Positions 12,292 through 26,189 of a DNA stretch of 64,000 nt are shown here, piece by piece; the stretch's first letter is position 1, and each line of letters begins with the position of its first letter. Below the pieces are notes generated by a model. That model was given only the letters and a program-made list of their open reading frames with translations, did not search any database and was not told where the DNA came from. The position numbers and the translations under genes are program-made. The stretch is from Rhytidiadelphus loreus (Eukaryota; Streptophyta; Bryopsida; Hypnales; Hylocomiaceae). The DNA is taken from positions 44,143,025 to 44,207,024 of the forward strand of contig OX344763.1 of NCBI GenBank assembly GCA_947034895.1, written 5' to 3'.

Positions 12292-12592
12292 AAAGTTTTT
12301 CAAAGGAACCAATGGACTCTTTTGAGGTCTAATTAATTTCTAAAACCAAGGCTAGAAGAATTTGGAATTCAAAAAGAAAAAATATGAAAGTTGAAAGGGT
12401 CCATTGTGCAAACATGGGGTACATCTGATGTCTTTTCAATTGAAAGAGTTGAGATTTCTTTGAAGGAACCTATAGGAACCTTTAGGCTTCAATTAATTTC
12501 CAAAACAAGGGCTATAAAAATTGGTATTGGAATTTGTATTTGAAAAATATGAAAGCTAAAAGGATTCATTTTGTAACCATAGGGCCAAGATC
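12292..12592 (+). repeat. Diverged tandem repeat, period about 160 bp
   Basis: The word series AAGGAACC, CTAATTAATTTC, AAAACCAAGGCTA, AATATGAAAG and a final CCAT-GGG word occurs at about 12292-12425. It recurs at about 12452-12592 in the same order with substitutions. A poorer third copy may precede it near 12130-12230. Confidence 0.45.
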
Positions 12593-14920
12593 TTTTAGTT
12601 TTTGTATTGACAACAACATGGACTATTGGTCAAGATAAACCTCAAAAGTCTAGCATTATAAGTTTACAATTGCCAAAACTTCTATACCATATAAAGTCTT
12701 AAGACTCTTAACTTTCAAAGGATGAGCTTATGATTATTTTTTCAAAACTCATTTTGAAAATACCTATGAATGTGATTTTTGTTTATATTTTTTGGTAATT
12801 TGATTACTTGTTTTCAATTAGTTGTCACCCTTGGGGTGGGTGGGTGAAATTGCATTGAATTTTTGAATAAAAAGTGAAACAATTCATACTAAATGCAATC
12901 TATGGTCAAAAAATAAAAAAATCTCTTCATAGATTTATATTATAATACAAACACTACCAATTGTGCATTTTTTTACTGTGCTGTTTTAAAATTAGAAAAT
13001 CAACAATTCATGGTTGCAAATTCATTTTTCTAAATTTTTGGTCAATATTTTAGAAAATATATATTTTTAAAATATAATTATAAATAAATAACCAAAGAAT
13101 ATCAATGAATAATTGATTACCAATAGAAATCTAATGTTTGGGGGGCTTCACTATTAGTGTGAAAATTTTCATTGCCAAGGTCTTCCAACCCCCCAAAAGG
13201 GCCATCAAACATCACATATAGTATGGAGAGCAATGGAATCATGATAACTTTTTCATAAAACATTCAAATGTGCACTATATCTTAGATTCCATCTAAATTT
13301 AGCCACAATTTACATTAGTGGGAGAAAAATTAGACCTCACTCACCATCATTCTAATGTAGTTAAAACTATAGAAGAGTCAAATTAGAGTTGAAAGGGAAG
13401 GAATTGGGTTGAAAAGTCATCATTTTATTACTTCCAAGAACCCCTATGATATGTGGGTGAAGGGATACTTCATTATTCCACTATTTGAAGGGATGATTTG
13501 GGATTATCACTACAACCAAGTAGGGAATCCTAAGAACCATAATAGAATCCAAAAAGACAAGAATAGTCCCCCCTAGAAACAACAATGGGAAGTTGTATGT
13601 TTTTGCTTTAACCACCTACAATGTATTTTATTTTATTGAAAAATGAATCCACTGAAGAACTCTTGGATTTGCTATTCTATTGTAATATAAAAATTTGTGA
13701 AACCAATCAATCTAAATATGTACAATGACCAATAGATCCACTATGGTGAAACATACCTTATTATCATAGTATTGCTAGGCAAGTTCATCCAAGCTTACAA
13801 TAAATACATAATTTTTGTAAATTCATTTGCATCATGTCTCAGCTCAGGTATTGGTGGATGACGCACAATGGTGATTAGGTGGTTATAAAGTCAATGAAAA
13901 TGAAAATTAGGTGATGACGCATTCTCAATGGTTGAGACTAGAAGTATTAAGATGGAGGAACCCATTACCAACACTGCACTTGAATCAATCTTAGAAATAT
14001 GTACATCTAGAATTTTCAAAATGTATGGGTCATGTAAATGAATGAAGATAATAGTTTGAGGTGTTCATTGGAATCTTACTTTGATCATTTATTGTATCTT
14101 GAAAATTCACTTTTTATTTTAAAACCATTGCTATTAAATTCAATCTTTACTTGTGGTACTAGAGGATGTAATATACTATTGGAAATAGATGCCTCTACCT
14201 TAGAATCCAAAAAAGATTATCCTTCTTATTTGCAATAACAATCCCCAATACAAAACATAAGCAATATATAATGTTTTGATCCTCTAAAAACATATACAAA
14301 ATATAATATTGAAGTATACAAATTTATTCTCAAAGTCTAAATGCACTATTGAATTTTGAAATCTTTGATAATTATAATCTTTTTGTGCATGTAAAATCAA
14401 TGATCAAATTTGAAGGTAAAACAAACACAATGTGATCTACTACATCCTACAATTTGAATTTGTTGAATCAAATTTTGGTTGAGTTTCAAAAAACATGTAC
14501 ATTGACACTATCTCCACCACCTACTCAAAAAGAATAGTTATACACACCTCAAAAACACTAGGAATCTTCAATTATAAATTATTTGGGTCCATGTCAAATA
14601 TTCAAATATAGATCTTATATCCCATTTCCTTTGTTTCTACACTATTCAATTATGCCATGTTATAATTCCTGAAAATTTTATTACATGCCATATTTTATTA
14701 TAGTTTAAATTATTGTTTAACAACTTTGACCCCAATGTAGTGTCCCTTGGACATTACACAACAAACTAGAAGTTTGTTGACGTTGATTTCTTAGTTCAAA
14801 TTGGAAATTGTTCATACATTGCATATTGTAGAGATAATAATAGTTGTTGTATGAAGTCTATTAATATTAATTGTATATAGTAGAAGGTACTAAGTTTTGA
14901 TTTGAGTGTGAAGTAAGACT
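12593..14920. other. AT-rich gene desert
   Basis: Stops are frequent in all frames, and no exon or RNA gene could be supported. The only longer open frame (14038-14238) shows no family resemblance. There are no clear element termini in this interval. Confidence 0.5.
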
Positions 14921-15855
14921 TTAACTCTTAAAGGACCGTCACTATACTTTCACCAAAAACACTCCAAAACTGCCATTTCTAGTACAAGTACCAAAATTTT
15001 GAAAAAAGAAACTTTTTTTGACATATCTAACCATAGGATCTTGTATTATATAGTATCAAAAACATGTGGTAAAAATCTCAGACATTTCCACGGGGGGATT
15101 GCAAGATATAAGCATTCAAATTAACTAGAATCATTTTTTTACCCTGCAAAAAGCAGGGCAGCTGCACTTCACAAGCTCACATTTCTATGAAAAAATGACC
15201 TAAATGGTGGTGCTTATTTGGATTTGTTTTCCTATACAAGTTGGCTACATGCTTGAAAAATTTCAGATCATTTGGAATAGTACAACATATAGGAAAAAAA
15301 TAGTAAGTAGGTATTAGTAGAGAATGATTAAAAATACTAAATTATTTACAATTTAAATATGGAATTAAAAATTTCCAATCCCAATGGTTGAAATGTTGTA
15401 ATAATGTATCTACATCCTACAATTTTATTTTTGTCCAAAAATATTGAAAATTGGATAAGATAAAGGATTTCAAAGTTTATTTTAGAGTAGGAAATCCAAC
15501 ACTGCCTGCAAACAAAAAATCCTCATAACTTTTGACTCATTGATCAAAATGGAATGATTCAAAGCTTTTCGTGTATATAAAACTCTAAAAAATCAATTCC
15601 AAATTTTTGTTTCTGAAAAAAGTGATTTTTTCTGATCTGCCCGAACTGCCCAGTTGGGAAAAAAAGTAACATAATAGGCTATTACTTTTGACTCGTATTT
15701 CCAAATGTCATGAAATTTTGCACATATGAAAGATCTTCCTCACCCCCACATTCTATTAAAAATTTCAGCCCCAAATATGAAAATCTCCACTTGTAGGTAC
15801 CTGCCCAAAATTTCTATACAACCAAAAAACACAGTCCGGTCCTTTTAGGGGTTAA
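14921..15855 (+). mobile_element. TTAA-flanked piggyBac-like element (935 bp)
   Basis: The left end is TTAACTCTTAAAGGACCG and the right end CGGTCCTTTTAGGGGTTAA, an inverted repeat of about 17 bp with one or two changes. The interior matches the element at 57400-58272 in order: an AACTGCCATTTCT word near the left end, a GGATCTTGTA word, an ATAAGCATTCAAA word, and a poly-purine, poly-pyrimidine middle. It has no coding capacity. Confidence 0.7.
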
Positions 15856-17849
15856 AGTATGACCACAATTGTTTATAGTCTTGGAATAATATATCTTGTT
15901 TGTAGGAACTTTATAAGAGATATGAAATGAACACACTCTTAACCTAGAAAAAAGACAAGACATATCACTAACTAAAAGTATTTTGATAAAAGTATTTGAT
16001 TTATGGATCAATAGGTGCATTTTTCATTTCTACAATAACCTTGAGAGTCATTCATCAATCATGTTGTGGTCTCAGCGTAGTTCCTAGGTTAAACTACTCC
16101 ACCTCCAATATTAAAGTTTGTGTAGGGTTTGTTTATACTGGAAACACCTAAAATTGTCAATACAAGCAATTCACTATAGTTGGAGGTACCTTTTTCTAGG
16201 AAAAAATATTTTTGTAGTATTAGCAATTGAAAATTATGAATTTAAAAAATAAATTATCTGGATATGTCATGTATTTTCTAAGAATTTTCAAAGGAGAAGC
16301 TCCCTGGACCATTGAAATTGTCATATAGCTAGATATAAAAACAAAATTTGACAAAATCAATAGTCAACTAATCACAATTAAGTAAGGGAATAGTTTAATG
16401 AAACTTTTGAGGAACACCTTAATAAAAGTCTGTAGACACTTCAAGGAAAATCTATTGTACATGAATGGATACATGGACGGTTTTGGATGTTTTTACCTTA
16501 ACTGAATCTACTCTTCTACTACATAAATGCGGTAGACTTGCACACAGCTCTTTGCCATTGGTAAGCTTATAGTAGTCTACAATACAATGGCCTTCCTAAA
16601 AGATTGTCAATCCCATTGTTTCCATACAAATGCTTCCATTTTGACACATGATCTTTCACAATATTTATACAATTCTTGTATCATTGCATTCTTAAATAGT
16701 CCCAATTGTGTATACCAAATACATCTTTCCTTTTAGACAAAATTGCAAGAAAGTTTCAAAATTCATGCTATAGATAATTCAATGCCGACATGTCTCATAT
16801 CTTAATGTTTTAGTTACAACACATAGCACAACAGATACAAAATAGAATTCTTTGTGTTGTAAGTAGATTTTAATATTTGACCCTCACACTACAACTAGTA
16901 ATATACCTCTAATGGTATATTAGTTTATTGTATGATTCCTTTAAATATTGTAGAGACAAAAAATTGGTGCTTTTGGGTGCTTGCAACTTAAGATAACATG
17001 ACCCATTGTGGATCCTTTGATCATTTCACATATTTAGACTTGGTCACTAATGATTATTCTATGGAAAAAACAATAATTTTATTCTTTAAATTCATAAAAT
17101 TTCACTCCACAATCCAATTCTAACCCTTTCAACTCTAATCCTCCACTATATTGTGAATATGAACTCAAAATTGACAATATTGGGATGCAACAAAGCAAAA
17201 TTGGCCCTTATACCACCTTTTCAAACTTCAAACTTCGTCCCTCTTTATGATCTCATTTTGCATGTATATATGAATGAAATTAATTGCATTTATTTTTAAG
17301 AACATATTCACATGTCTTCTCAAAGTCAAATAAATTTCAAACTTTTTGGTAATTTTTTTTTTAATTACTATGAATTATTGAATAAAACATGGAAAAAAAA
17401 CTCATATCAAATATAAATTATGATTTTAAAATTTTAAAATTTCTCTATAGGTGTATATTATAGTATAGATCATCATGGTGTAGAGATTTTTGCCTTGTCA
17501 TTCTAAAGTTAGAAAATAGGCACCCTATTATATTAGGTGTACAATTCAATTTGCAATAAAATATTCAATTTTAGAAATTTTTCAAAATTAAAATTGAAGT
17601 AAGAAGCTAGACTTAGTACACTTTAAATTATTATTTGGGCTCAAAATCAAATAAGATCATTTTTATTGCTAAAATTCAAATATATAAAAAAGAGCAAAAA
17701 TTGCCAAAATATATGGCATAGTTATCTATGGCTTTTTGATCTATAAATTTGCCTTCTTATTATGTTGGAAGATCTAAAAATATCACTAGAGGAAAATATC
17801 TAACATCATTCATTGAAAATGAGTTTTAGCAATCATTAAGGGAGATTTC
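15856..17849. other. AT-rich gene desert
   Basis: No exon, RNA gene or clear repeat boundary was found. Open frames are short and overlap poly-A and poly-T runs. Confidence 0.5.
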
Positions 17850-18130
17850 AGCTACTTGAGAGACTGTTTCAGAGTATTCCCATTGCTGGGAATCAATCCT
17901 GTACAGTCAAAATATAATAATATTTAAAAATTAAATTAATTATTTATTTAATTTTAAATTTTAAAAAAATTATTAATTTTTTATGAAAAATATATTAAAA
18001 AATACATTAAAAAATTATATCTGACGTGGTTGTCTCCTGGCCACGTCAGATCAGCGTTCCCATAGTTCCCACAATCCGGGAACCCACAGTCTCTTAAAAC
18101 GCAAAAATCTCCCCTAATGCCCCCCAAAAT
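17850..18130. mobile_element. Small inverted-repeat element with a CACGTCAG palindrome
   Basis: The left end reads CTACTTGAGAGACTGTTT (17852 on). The right end carries AGTCTCTTAAAAC, a rough inverse, near 18088. Inside is a perfect hairpin: ATCTGACGTGG at 18019-18029 and its complement at 18041-18051. Related sequence occurs at 26190-26430 and 41090-41390. Exact boundaries are uncertain. Confidence 0.4.
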
Positions 18131-19936
18131 CTTCAAAAGGACACAAAACATCTTCTTGAGCATTTTCAGATTTTCCCATGAAGTTCAATGATTTGAGGCC
18201 CAAAATAATTCAATATACTCATACATAAAAGCAACGCTATGATATTCATCTATATCCTCTAATAAATCCAACGGTAGGATCTTTTAATTTACTTGTTCAA
18301 ATACATTCTCTCAAAAGTTTCAATTGAATTTTCCCACCAATTGCAAGATCAATGTACCTAAACTTCAAAAAGTAGGTTTTCGGAGTCCTTACTATAGCTA
18401 AAGTTTTGTCTTTCAACATTTTTACAAAAAAAATTTGATTTCCTATAATTTGTACAAGTTAGCCAATATGATGCAAACTAGGTTGAAAATACATGGAAAA
18501 AAATTTAACCAAAAAAGCTTTCATATTCATCTTCAAAAAAATTAGAAAGTGGTAGGTATTACTTAATGAAAGAAAAACTAAGTTGCTAATAACTTTGATA
18601 AAAATTTGAGAATTGTCAAATCTAGTCATAATGAGAGTGTTCTAAAAAGCAATATGTATCCCATATTGTTTTAATTTTTTTTTAAAATTAATTGTGAACA
18701 ATAAACTAATTAATATGTTTTTTTGCCTTCATTGCATGCAAAATAAAACTCCACACAACTTTCATCTCATAAGTCAAAATTAAATAGCTCAAAGATCTTT
18801 AAGTAGGTTTCAATCTATCCAATCCAATCAATTGAATTTATCTATGTTTTTTAACATATTTTTAGCTAACCGCTTTGACATTGAATTTTTTTTAAATATA
18901 ACTTTTGCGATACTTATTGAAATGATGTGCAATGAAACTTCATACATAGATCTAGAATATGATGAGTAGAAGCTATTTTAAAAGTTTCATGCAAAATCTC
19001 CAAAATTTGAAGCAAGTAGAACTTGACTAAGTTCTCTAAAAGCCCAAAGTAGTCTCCTTAGATCTTTAGAGGTTAAACTTGAATTTTTTGCAAATTATGC
19101 TGTGGGTTTTGCAACTTCAACTAACAATAAAAAATCTCATTTGGGACTAGGAACCACCCAAAAGTCCTAATTTCAACGTCCATTCAAGAGATTCAGTTAT
19201 CCAATGTAAATAACTTATAGGCATGACGTTGCACCCATCCTACAATAGGGTGAATTTTACGTTCTATAGGATAATTGTGAAAAAAACAACCTATTTTGAG
19301 CCGTGTTCATTTTATGTTCACCCCTTCTAGCTAGTTGGGGTCTTTGATTGCAAATACAAATTCAAAATTTGCAAATTTTATCATGTGTGGCAAAAAAAAA
19401 TCTTACATTTTTCCAAGGGTGTTTGTTTAAGGTAGGAGCACTTTTAGAACCTTCAGTAATGTACAAACAATGTACATTTTAGGAGGCGAGCCATTTTAGA
19501 GCCCTATGCCATTTCAACTTCAAAATTTTAAAACTAATTCCACAAAGCTCAAAAAAAAAATGAAATGACTTGGAGTAGATGTCAATTTTGCTTCTCTTTC
19601 AAAGAAAATTTACCAAAAAATATTTCAAGATGTTTCACCTCTCCAAAATTCACCCTTAGTGCAATAATCCATCATTGATGCTCACCAGGTATAACTCTTC
19701 AAAATGATATTACATGTATGTCAGTAATAAAATAAAATGATATCACATGTGGGTGAGGTAACTAACTTATATAAGAGCCTTTGCAATGTAGACTTGGTAT
19801 ATGGCCCAGTATCGGTAAAACTAACTTTTGAGCAGAAAATAATTACAACTTGAAAATTGTCTCATTGGAGATGCATCGGAAAGAACTTGGAAAAGGTACA
19901 ATTTATTTTTCTTTAGAATTAGATATTGAACAAGTA
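18131..19936. other. AT-rich intergenic DNA with an old repeat fragment
   Basis: No gene is seen. The part at about 19250-19400 matches interior sequence of the hAT-like element at 44327-44566 (ATTCAAAATTTGCAAATTTTATCAT word in both). The part at about 19440-19560 matches the inverse of 41445-41620. Both look like transposon remnants. Confidence 0.4.
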
Positions 19937-20397
19937 AGGGCATCTGCAATGCACCCGGTTAAAACAATCCCTGTATCAGTTAATGCAGGGGCATTCCACG
20001 AGGTTTGCATAGTACTGGTTTTTTTTTAGAACAATTTGATCCAATGCAACACCGGCAATTCCAACATCAATGGGACTTTTCCACATTATAAAAAGAAAAA
20101 AAGAAAAGAATCTACATTAAAAAGAGGCTTTTCATGGAATCAAGGGAATGTTGCATTGAATAGCACATATAACAATGTAGGAGAAGCTATGACAATAATA
20201 AATTTTAGTATACCGAGACAAATGCGGGCCCTTCATATTTTGTAAATTTGCCAATTCCGGAGGGGCACATACCGAGACCAGGAAATTGCCGAGAACCATA
20301 CCAGTTGCATTGGAGTGCAAAATTAATTCAAAATGACCTGACACTCGGCACAATGCCGATACAGGTGGAAAACCTGGGTGCCCTGCACATGCTCTAA
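19937..20397 (+). mobile_element. Inverted-repeat element, GGGCATCTGCA ends (about 460 bp)
   Basis: The left end, GGGCATCTGCAATGCACCCGG, then an AATCCCTGTATC word, is mirrored by the right end. The right end read in reverse gives GAGCATGTGCAGGGCACCCAGG, then CACCTGTATC. Ends of the GAGCATCTGCA type are common among plant non-autonomous elements. The inner open frames are not convincing genes. Confidence 0.55.
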
Positions 20398-20845
20398 TTT
20401 AAAAAACAAGGTAAAAATCTGAAATTATAGAGATCTTGGCAAATCACGATTGCCAATGTAAAATATGGTCATTGACCCATCATTCTAGAGTGTCTTTTTC
20501 AAAGGCAAAATTTTGCGTGAAGCGAGGCACGAAGCCAAAAAAAATTTAGTGATTTTCTTTCAAAACTCAATTTAGGGTCCAAAAAATGGAATCCTTTGTC
20601 ACCAAATGATGGATGATAGTCATTAAAGTATAGATGAAATCATCAAAATTGAATGAATAAATTAAAAATTTATAGATGAATACCAATTATTTCTAAAACC
20701 TTAATTGTGAACTAACCCCTAATAAAATAGAAGAATAGAAGTCGGAGTAGTTTACCACAGTAGTTTGACTTAAAATGTGGCTTTGCCTCTCTAAACCACA
20801 ATTGTCTTGGTTTGGGAAGAAAGGAAAAAAAAGTCCCACAACTTT
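20398..20845. other. Intergenic DNA, nothing recognised
   Basis: AT-rich sequence between two elements. No exon, repeat end or RNA gene is seen. A minus-strand frame at 20712-20963 crosses into the next element and is not a gene candidate. Confidence 0.4.
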
Positions 20846-21073
20846 TTAACCCATAAACGATGCGGAGGATGTTTTTTGGCCGTTGAATGACAAAGAATCT
20901 TTCCTTATAGGACATAAATGCAACTATTAATCCTCCAAATTTTGTGTGGAAAGGGAAGATCATCTACAGTAGTTTGTCTTTCAATGAGTACTTTTTCATT
21001 TTTTTAAGCCAACAATTCACACACTGACAATTAAATGATTTCCACAGTGACCGGCCAAGCGTTCAAGGGTTAA
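20846..21073 (-). mobile_element. Short TTAA-flanked MITE, family B (228 bp)
   Basis: It is bounded by TTAACCCATAAACG and CGTTCAAGGGTTAA. It is similar over its length to 54903-55118, and in inverse orientation to 37528-37759 and 55599-55823. Shared interior words include GATTTCCA and TTTCAATGAGTACTTTT. It is non-coding. Confidence 0.65.
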
Positions 21074-21712
21074 TGTTATAATCTCATATATTACAAGAAA
21101 TTAGATCCAAACAAAGTTTCAAGGTGTTCCCCAAGGACATCTAAAACCTCCAATGGCAATCCACGAGCTGTTAATTTTTTTTTTTTTTGCTTTTGCCTAT
21201 ACATATCAAATATTCCTTCCTTCTTTGACCCCTAAAGCCTAGAGGCATATTTCCGGCAGAATTGTGAAAAACTGTCACTTCTTAGGGCAGTGAGAAAAAA
21301 ATTTAAAAAAAGGTTTATTTTTCAAAATTCAACCATACATATTTTTACTAGGCTATTATGGGAATATGTGGAAAAAAATTCAAAAACTTTGACCGCATGG
21401 ATTGAAAGATTATAATGTTTGAAGTTAGAAGAAAAAGTCTTTTTTTTACCTTGCCTAATAGGGCTAGAAACCTTTAATTTTTCCTAGAGTGAGATTAAGG
21501 AGATACATGTTTACACCTTGTATCAAATCTCATGAACATTTGACCAAAATGGACTTTATAGGAACCTACCTGGATTTTCAATCATCTATTTAATGGACAA
21601 TTGTCTTGTAGGAGTTAAATGATCTTCCAGTCGCATGTTGCGATCTAGGAAGAAGGGGGTTGACAACAATTTTGAGAGCAACTACAATGGAAATGAATGA
21701 AGCAGGCAAGGA

Positions 21713-22298
21713 TTAACTTCTAAAGTCCCAAGGCCATTTTTCTACCAAAACCACTCAAAACTTCCACTATTGTTGCATTCACTTATGAAATAATTTTTTT
21801 AAATAATTTTTAGAATCGAACAGTAGGATCTTGTTCTACACTTGTCTTAGATCATGTGATAAATTTTTTGTAATGTTTGACCATGTAGATTGAAAAATAT
21901 TAACATTCAAAGCAACAGAAAAAAAATTCTTTCAAGAAGTTGCTATCATTGCCCGCAAAACAAGAATCTCCATAACTTTTACATTACTAATCCAAGTGGA
22001 ATGAATCAAAGCTTCCCATTTAGAAGAAAATATAATCTACAAGAAAAAAAATATTAAAATTTTCATTTCAATTTTTTGTGAATTTTTTTTGCTGCCCGGT
22101 CTCCCCCATTTTGAGGTTATTGTAGCATAACATTTGCTCCCATGCACGGATTGGAATAAAAATTATATTTCCAGAACACTCATAAGTTTATCTATCTTAC
22201 AAGAAAGTTTCAAAAAAATTCAGTAAAAATTGAGATCATAGGAGCCTGCCCAAAATCCATTTTGTCCCCCGTAGGGACAATGGAACTTTAGGGGTTAA
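21713..22298 (+). mobile_element. TTAA-flanked piggyBac-like element (586 bp)
   Basis: It begins TTAACTTCTAAAGTCCCAAG and ends ACAATGGAACTTTAGGGGTTAA. The interior follows the 57400-58272 element (GCCCAAAATCC-TTTTGTCCCC near the right end, a GACCATGTAGATTG word in the middle) but is shorter. Just to its left, 21226-21618 looks like a further degraded relative. Confidence 0.65.
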
Positions 22299-25232
22299 AC
22301 CTAGATACAAATTCAAGTTGAAGATGATCATTTGGGGACAGAGGAATTAGCATTTATACTTGTGACATTGAAAACAAAGAGACACAAATATGTATTGTAA
22401 ATGAAGGGTAGGATCTACCCATCTTTGTGGCAAATGCTTTATAAATAGAAATATTTTACAAGATTCTTTTTTCCTATGTAAAGTTTTATTTTTTGAGAAA
22501 ATGCTTTCCAATCATTTTGGCATCTATCTATCTACCTATATATATATTTTTTGCCAACCCTGTACAACAGGTATGGTACGATGGATTTATAGGTGAGGTA
22601 GGTGATTCTTGTGAACCTTCAAATTTATGTGATACCATTTTAGAACAGTAAATGTACTCCATTGCAACATTTAATACTGGACTATAAATAATACATGGAG
22701 TGACCTCGTGGAGGTGCAAGTATCACCAGCCAATCAAGTTTCATGTACACGGCACTTGGAGGACCTGCCAAGGACATTTCGATATGCATTTTTTGCATAT
22801 TAAAAAATGGATGATTTTCATCCACGTTTGTGTGTGCGACTTTATTGATGCTATATATCCACATCATTGAGTTAAGTTCAAGACATTTTAGTTGTTTTTC
22901 AAAATTTTATATGGGATTCTTTATCAAAAAATGGCACACAATCTAATGTATTTCAATACTTTGAGCTTTCTTCCCTTAAAACTTGATTTTGACATTCATT
23001 TGGCTTTTGAAGAAAATGAGCAAAATGAAGCTTTTGAAGTGTAGTTTTGTAGTCCACTTGCAAATTTTGAAAAATTCTTTGAAATAAGCATTTTTAGTGT
23101 TGAGGATTTTTATAACCATATTTCTAAATATAGAAACACAAATAAATTGTCTTTATACCACAACGTTCTATACTGTAATTTACTTTTATTCTAAATATTT
23201 TAAAAAATTTGAACAAGAATTGTTTTTGATATGAACTTTCTTCATTTTTCTTCAAAAATTATGGTAATTTGAAATTTCCTCAAAAAAAATTCATGACCAA
23301 ATAGTAGATGTATGATTTAAACTCTAAAAAATAAAATGAAAAAAAATTCACTCATAAATAGAGAAGAAATGGAAAATGCCAAGTGAGGGACAGTCAAGTT
23401 TGACTACATGATTATAAGCTTTGTCCTTTAGGATTTAACTTTAAAACTTTGTAGATTCATTTGGTGATAGGCTTGTCTTTCCATGATTGAAACAAGTTGG
23501 AAGAATCCATTTGGATTGTTCTCACATTTTAAAGTTTTGGACTAGAGTTTTCAATATACATGTTCAATTATGTCCACTTATTTTTTTAACCAATAAATGC
23601 TTAAGGCATCAAATTATAGTGTCAACAAAACTTTGAAGTTAAATAAAACCTTACCAAATTACTATTTTTAGTAGTTTATATTTTTAGAAATTTCTTTTTG
23701 AAGTTTGGTTTTAGCATCAAAAGTTTGATATTGAAAGTGAATGATTATGGTTTTTTCTATTCAAGATTTTGTGTGAGTGTGTCCATTGCTATGCTTCACT
23801 TTTTTGTCTCGAGGGCTCTTGAAAATATCCTAAAATACACGAGATTTTGGAGGAAAAATCACATTAAAAATTCATTTATAAAAATTGTAGAGTAAATTGT
23901 AAATTGATTGCGGTTAAGTATGTTATGCCCTTTAAGCTCATGTTTTTTTGATAACTAATTTTTTAGGTTTGACATGTGAAAAGAGGATTGAGAGACTATA
24001 AATCACTTTCATAATTTTAATACCTTTATAATCAAACATTATAATCTTTCAATCCATAAGTGATATTGTTGTGTTTTTTTTTTCCACGTGATCTCTATCA
24101 TGTCTAGTTTGAATACGTACAATTACAATTTCTTTTTAAATTGATAAAACGTATAAAAATATTGGCTTTTTATTCAATTTAGAGCAAATTTCAAAGCTCA
24201 AAAAAGACTTTTGACATTTAGGGGGTAATTCTTTGTTAATTCGGGATTGGCAAGGATTTGTGGTTTTAGGATGATCGGTGTGATTGATTGTATTATGAAA
24301 TATAATATTCAAATGGGACCGGATTTTATATCAGTAAAAGCAATCAACAACATTACATAAATTGATCAGCAAATAAATAAAATTGGATATAAGACAATCA
24401 AAGATATAGCCTATTGAAGACTTTGAAAAAAACATAGGATCCAATTTAGACTCGTTGGTAATTTGGGGATTAATCCCATGTCTGAAATATCTTTTGATAA
24501 TTGCTAATACTTAATTCAAAATCAATTTTAAAAAGAACATTCAAATTTTAGTTTCACATTTTATCTATAAATTTGGCAATATAAATATTGATTAGTACAA
24601 CAATAGCTTCACAACAACACATTTTTGTAATGTCATATTAGATTTGTGCTTTTGTTTCTATTTTCTTTGTGCCTCCAACAATCTCATAAATTACACAAAG
24701 AAAAATTTACTATTCTTTTCCTTCACTGACTTGTCCTAATCCTGCATAGGATATCAATTTCTCAAAGTCATACTATTTTGAATCAATGCTGGTTAAAATA
24801 TTGGTAATCTTATTTGTACCAATTTCCCAAAAAATAAAATCATGTGGTGTGATGCTAATTAACCCCTCTGGATCTTTTGGGATTTTGGATAGGCTTGTGT
24901 GACTTCAATTTTTGACATGATTTTTTCTTAAACTTTTTTAAAAGATGGAAAATTACATTAGCTTTCTAGAAATACAATTATTAATTTAATTGGAGCCAGG
25001 AAGCAAAAGTTATGTCACCTTAAGTCCCCAAAGTAGTTTGTCATAGAAATAATGTTTTTCTACTAAGAAAGATTTGATGCATTCTATGTAAACTAGTAAT
25101 GAAAAAGTTATGGACAATCTTGTTTTGGGGCAAACTAAGCATCTTTTAATGAAATTTTTGATTAGGTTAAGTTCACTTATTAGAAAAATCTCATTGTTGG
25201 GATTATTGTGTTTCAATTCCATCTTAGAATTA
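22299..25232. other. AT-rich gene desert with transposon debris
   Basis: No supportable exon is present. The part from about 24858 to 25020 resembles interior sequence of TTAA elements (ACATTAGCTTTCTA, then a GGAGCCAGGAAGCAAAAGTTAT word), so it is probably a decayed copy. A short TA tract lies near 22545. Confidence 0.45.
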
Positions 25233-25463
25233 TTACCCCCTTAACGTCTAGTGATCCTTTTTCAGATTTTGGCACATTTTTGCTTATATCTTTCTACAAA
25301 AATATCATTTACCACAATTTCATGAAATTGGTCATTAAGGAAGGTTGTCTTTTTAAGATTCAAGTGTAACATTGGTTAAATGAGAAGTTAGTTGGACTAA
25401 ACAATGCCTCAAAGCCCTCTGTTCATCATCTAGAATATGGATGTCGGAGCGCTTAAGGGTTAA
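25233..25463 (+). mobile_element. TTAA-type MITE, family A, intact (231 bp)
   Basis: The left end is TTACCCCCTTAACG (first TTAA decayed to TTAC) and the right end GCGCTTAAGGGTTAA. The same 230-bp unit occurs at 31542-33661, where it is split by a large insertion. Here the insertion point is unoccupied and reads GGTCATTAAGGAAGG (single TTAA at 25335-25338). This makes it the paralogous empty site. Confidence 0.75.
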
Positions 25464-25878
25464 CGGTTTAGTCTTCATTTAATCTTGTACTTGCTTCTAA
25501 TTAACGTTTTTTAAGAAATGAAAATCAAGTGTCTTTGGGTTCTGTTTTTTTCTGGACTCTCAACTTAATTCTTCAACATCAAAAATTAGAATTCAAAATT
25601 AGGAGTGCAAAAAAATTATGTTAAGAAGATTCAAGCCAAAATATCTAGTTCACAAAGGTGTATAAAACTTGTTTTCTTCACTTTAAATAAAAATATCTTA
25701 CAATCTATGTAGCCAAGAAATTTGAAATTTCTTTTGCACATTTTTATAATAGTCTAGTGCAAGATCCTATGATTAGATATTAGGGGTCCGGAATTATAAA
25801 AGTTTTTGCTCTTTGCAATAGAAATGACAGGATTTAAGTGTTTTTGATGAAGAAAAGACCTTGGGACTTTAGGAATTA
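25464..25878 (-). mobile_element. Probable truncated TTAA element, inverse orientation
   Basis: The right end (GGGACTTTAGGAATTAA, ending at 25878) and the 80 bases before it are the inverse of the start of the 21713-22298 element. They include a GAAATG-to-AGACCTTGGGAC series. No matching left end could be fixed, so only this part is certain. No gene is seen. Confidence 0.4.
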
Positions 25879-25916
25879 ATCCCTCTTCATTAGTAGAACA
25901 AACCAATGTAGTTCCA

Positions 25917-26154
25917 TTAACCCCTAAATGTTCTACAAGCCAAAATTTTGCCTCTCAAAATTGAAAGATTACCTTGTTTGCCTATTATAATCTTTTCAAT
26001 GGTATGGTCAAAAGACGTGCCCGTTTCCCTAAAGCCCCAAATCTGTTCCACTACAATTAATTTATGTGGATTTTTTTTTAAGTGATAGTTTGATTGGAAT
26101 GAGTTCAAAAGGATCTAGATTTTAGTAAACACACGTTGGGCGCTTAGGGGTTAA
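25917..26154 (+). mobile_element. TTAA-flanked MITE (238 bp)
   Basis: It is bounded by TTAACCCCTAAATG and GGGCGCTTAGGGGTTAA. The size matches the 220-240-bp class, but the interior (with a long purine tract on one strand) is different. It is non-coding. Confidence 0.6.
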
Positions 26155-26189
26155 GACATACCCTCACACAGTACATGTTTTTTTGCTAC

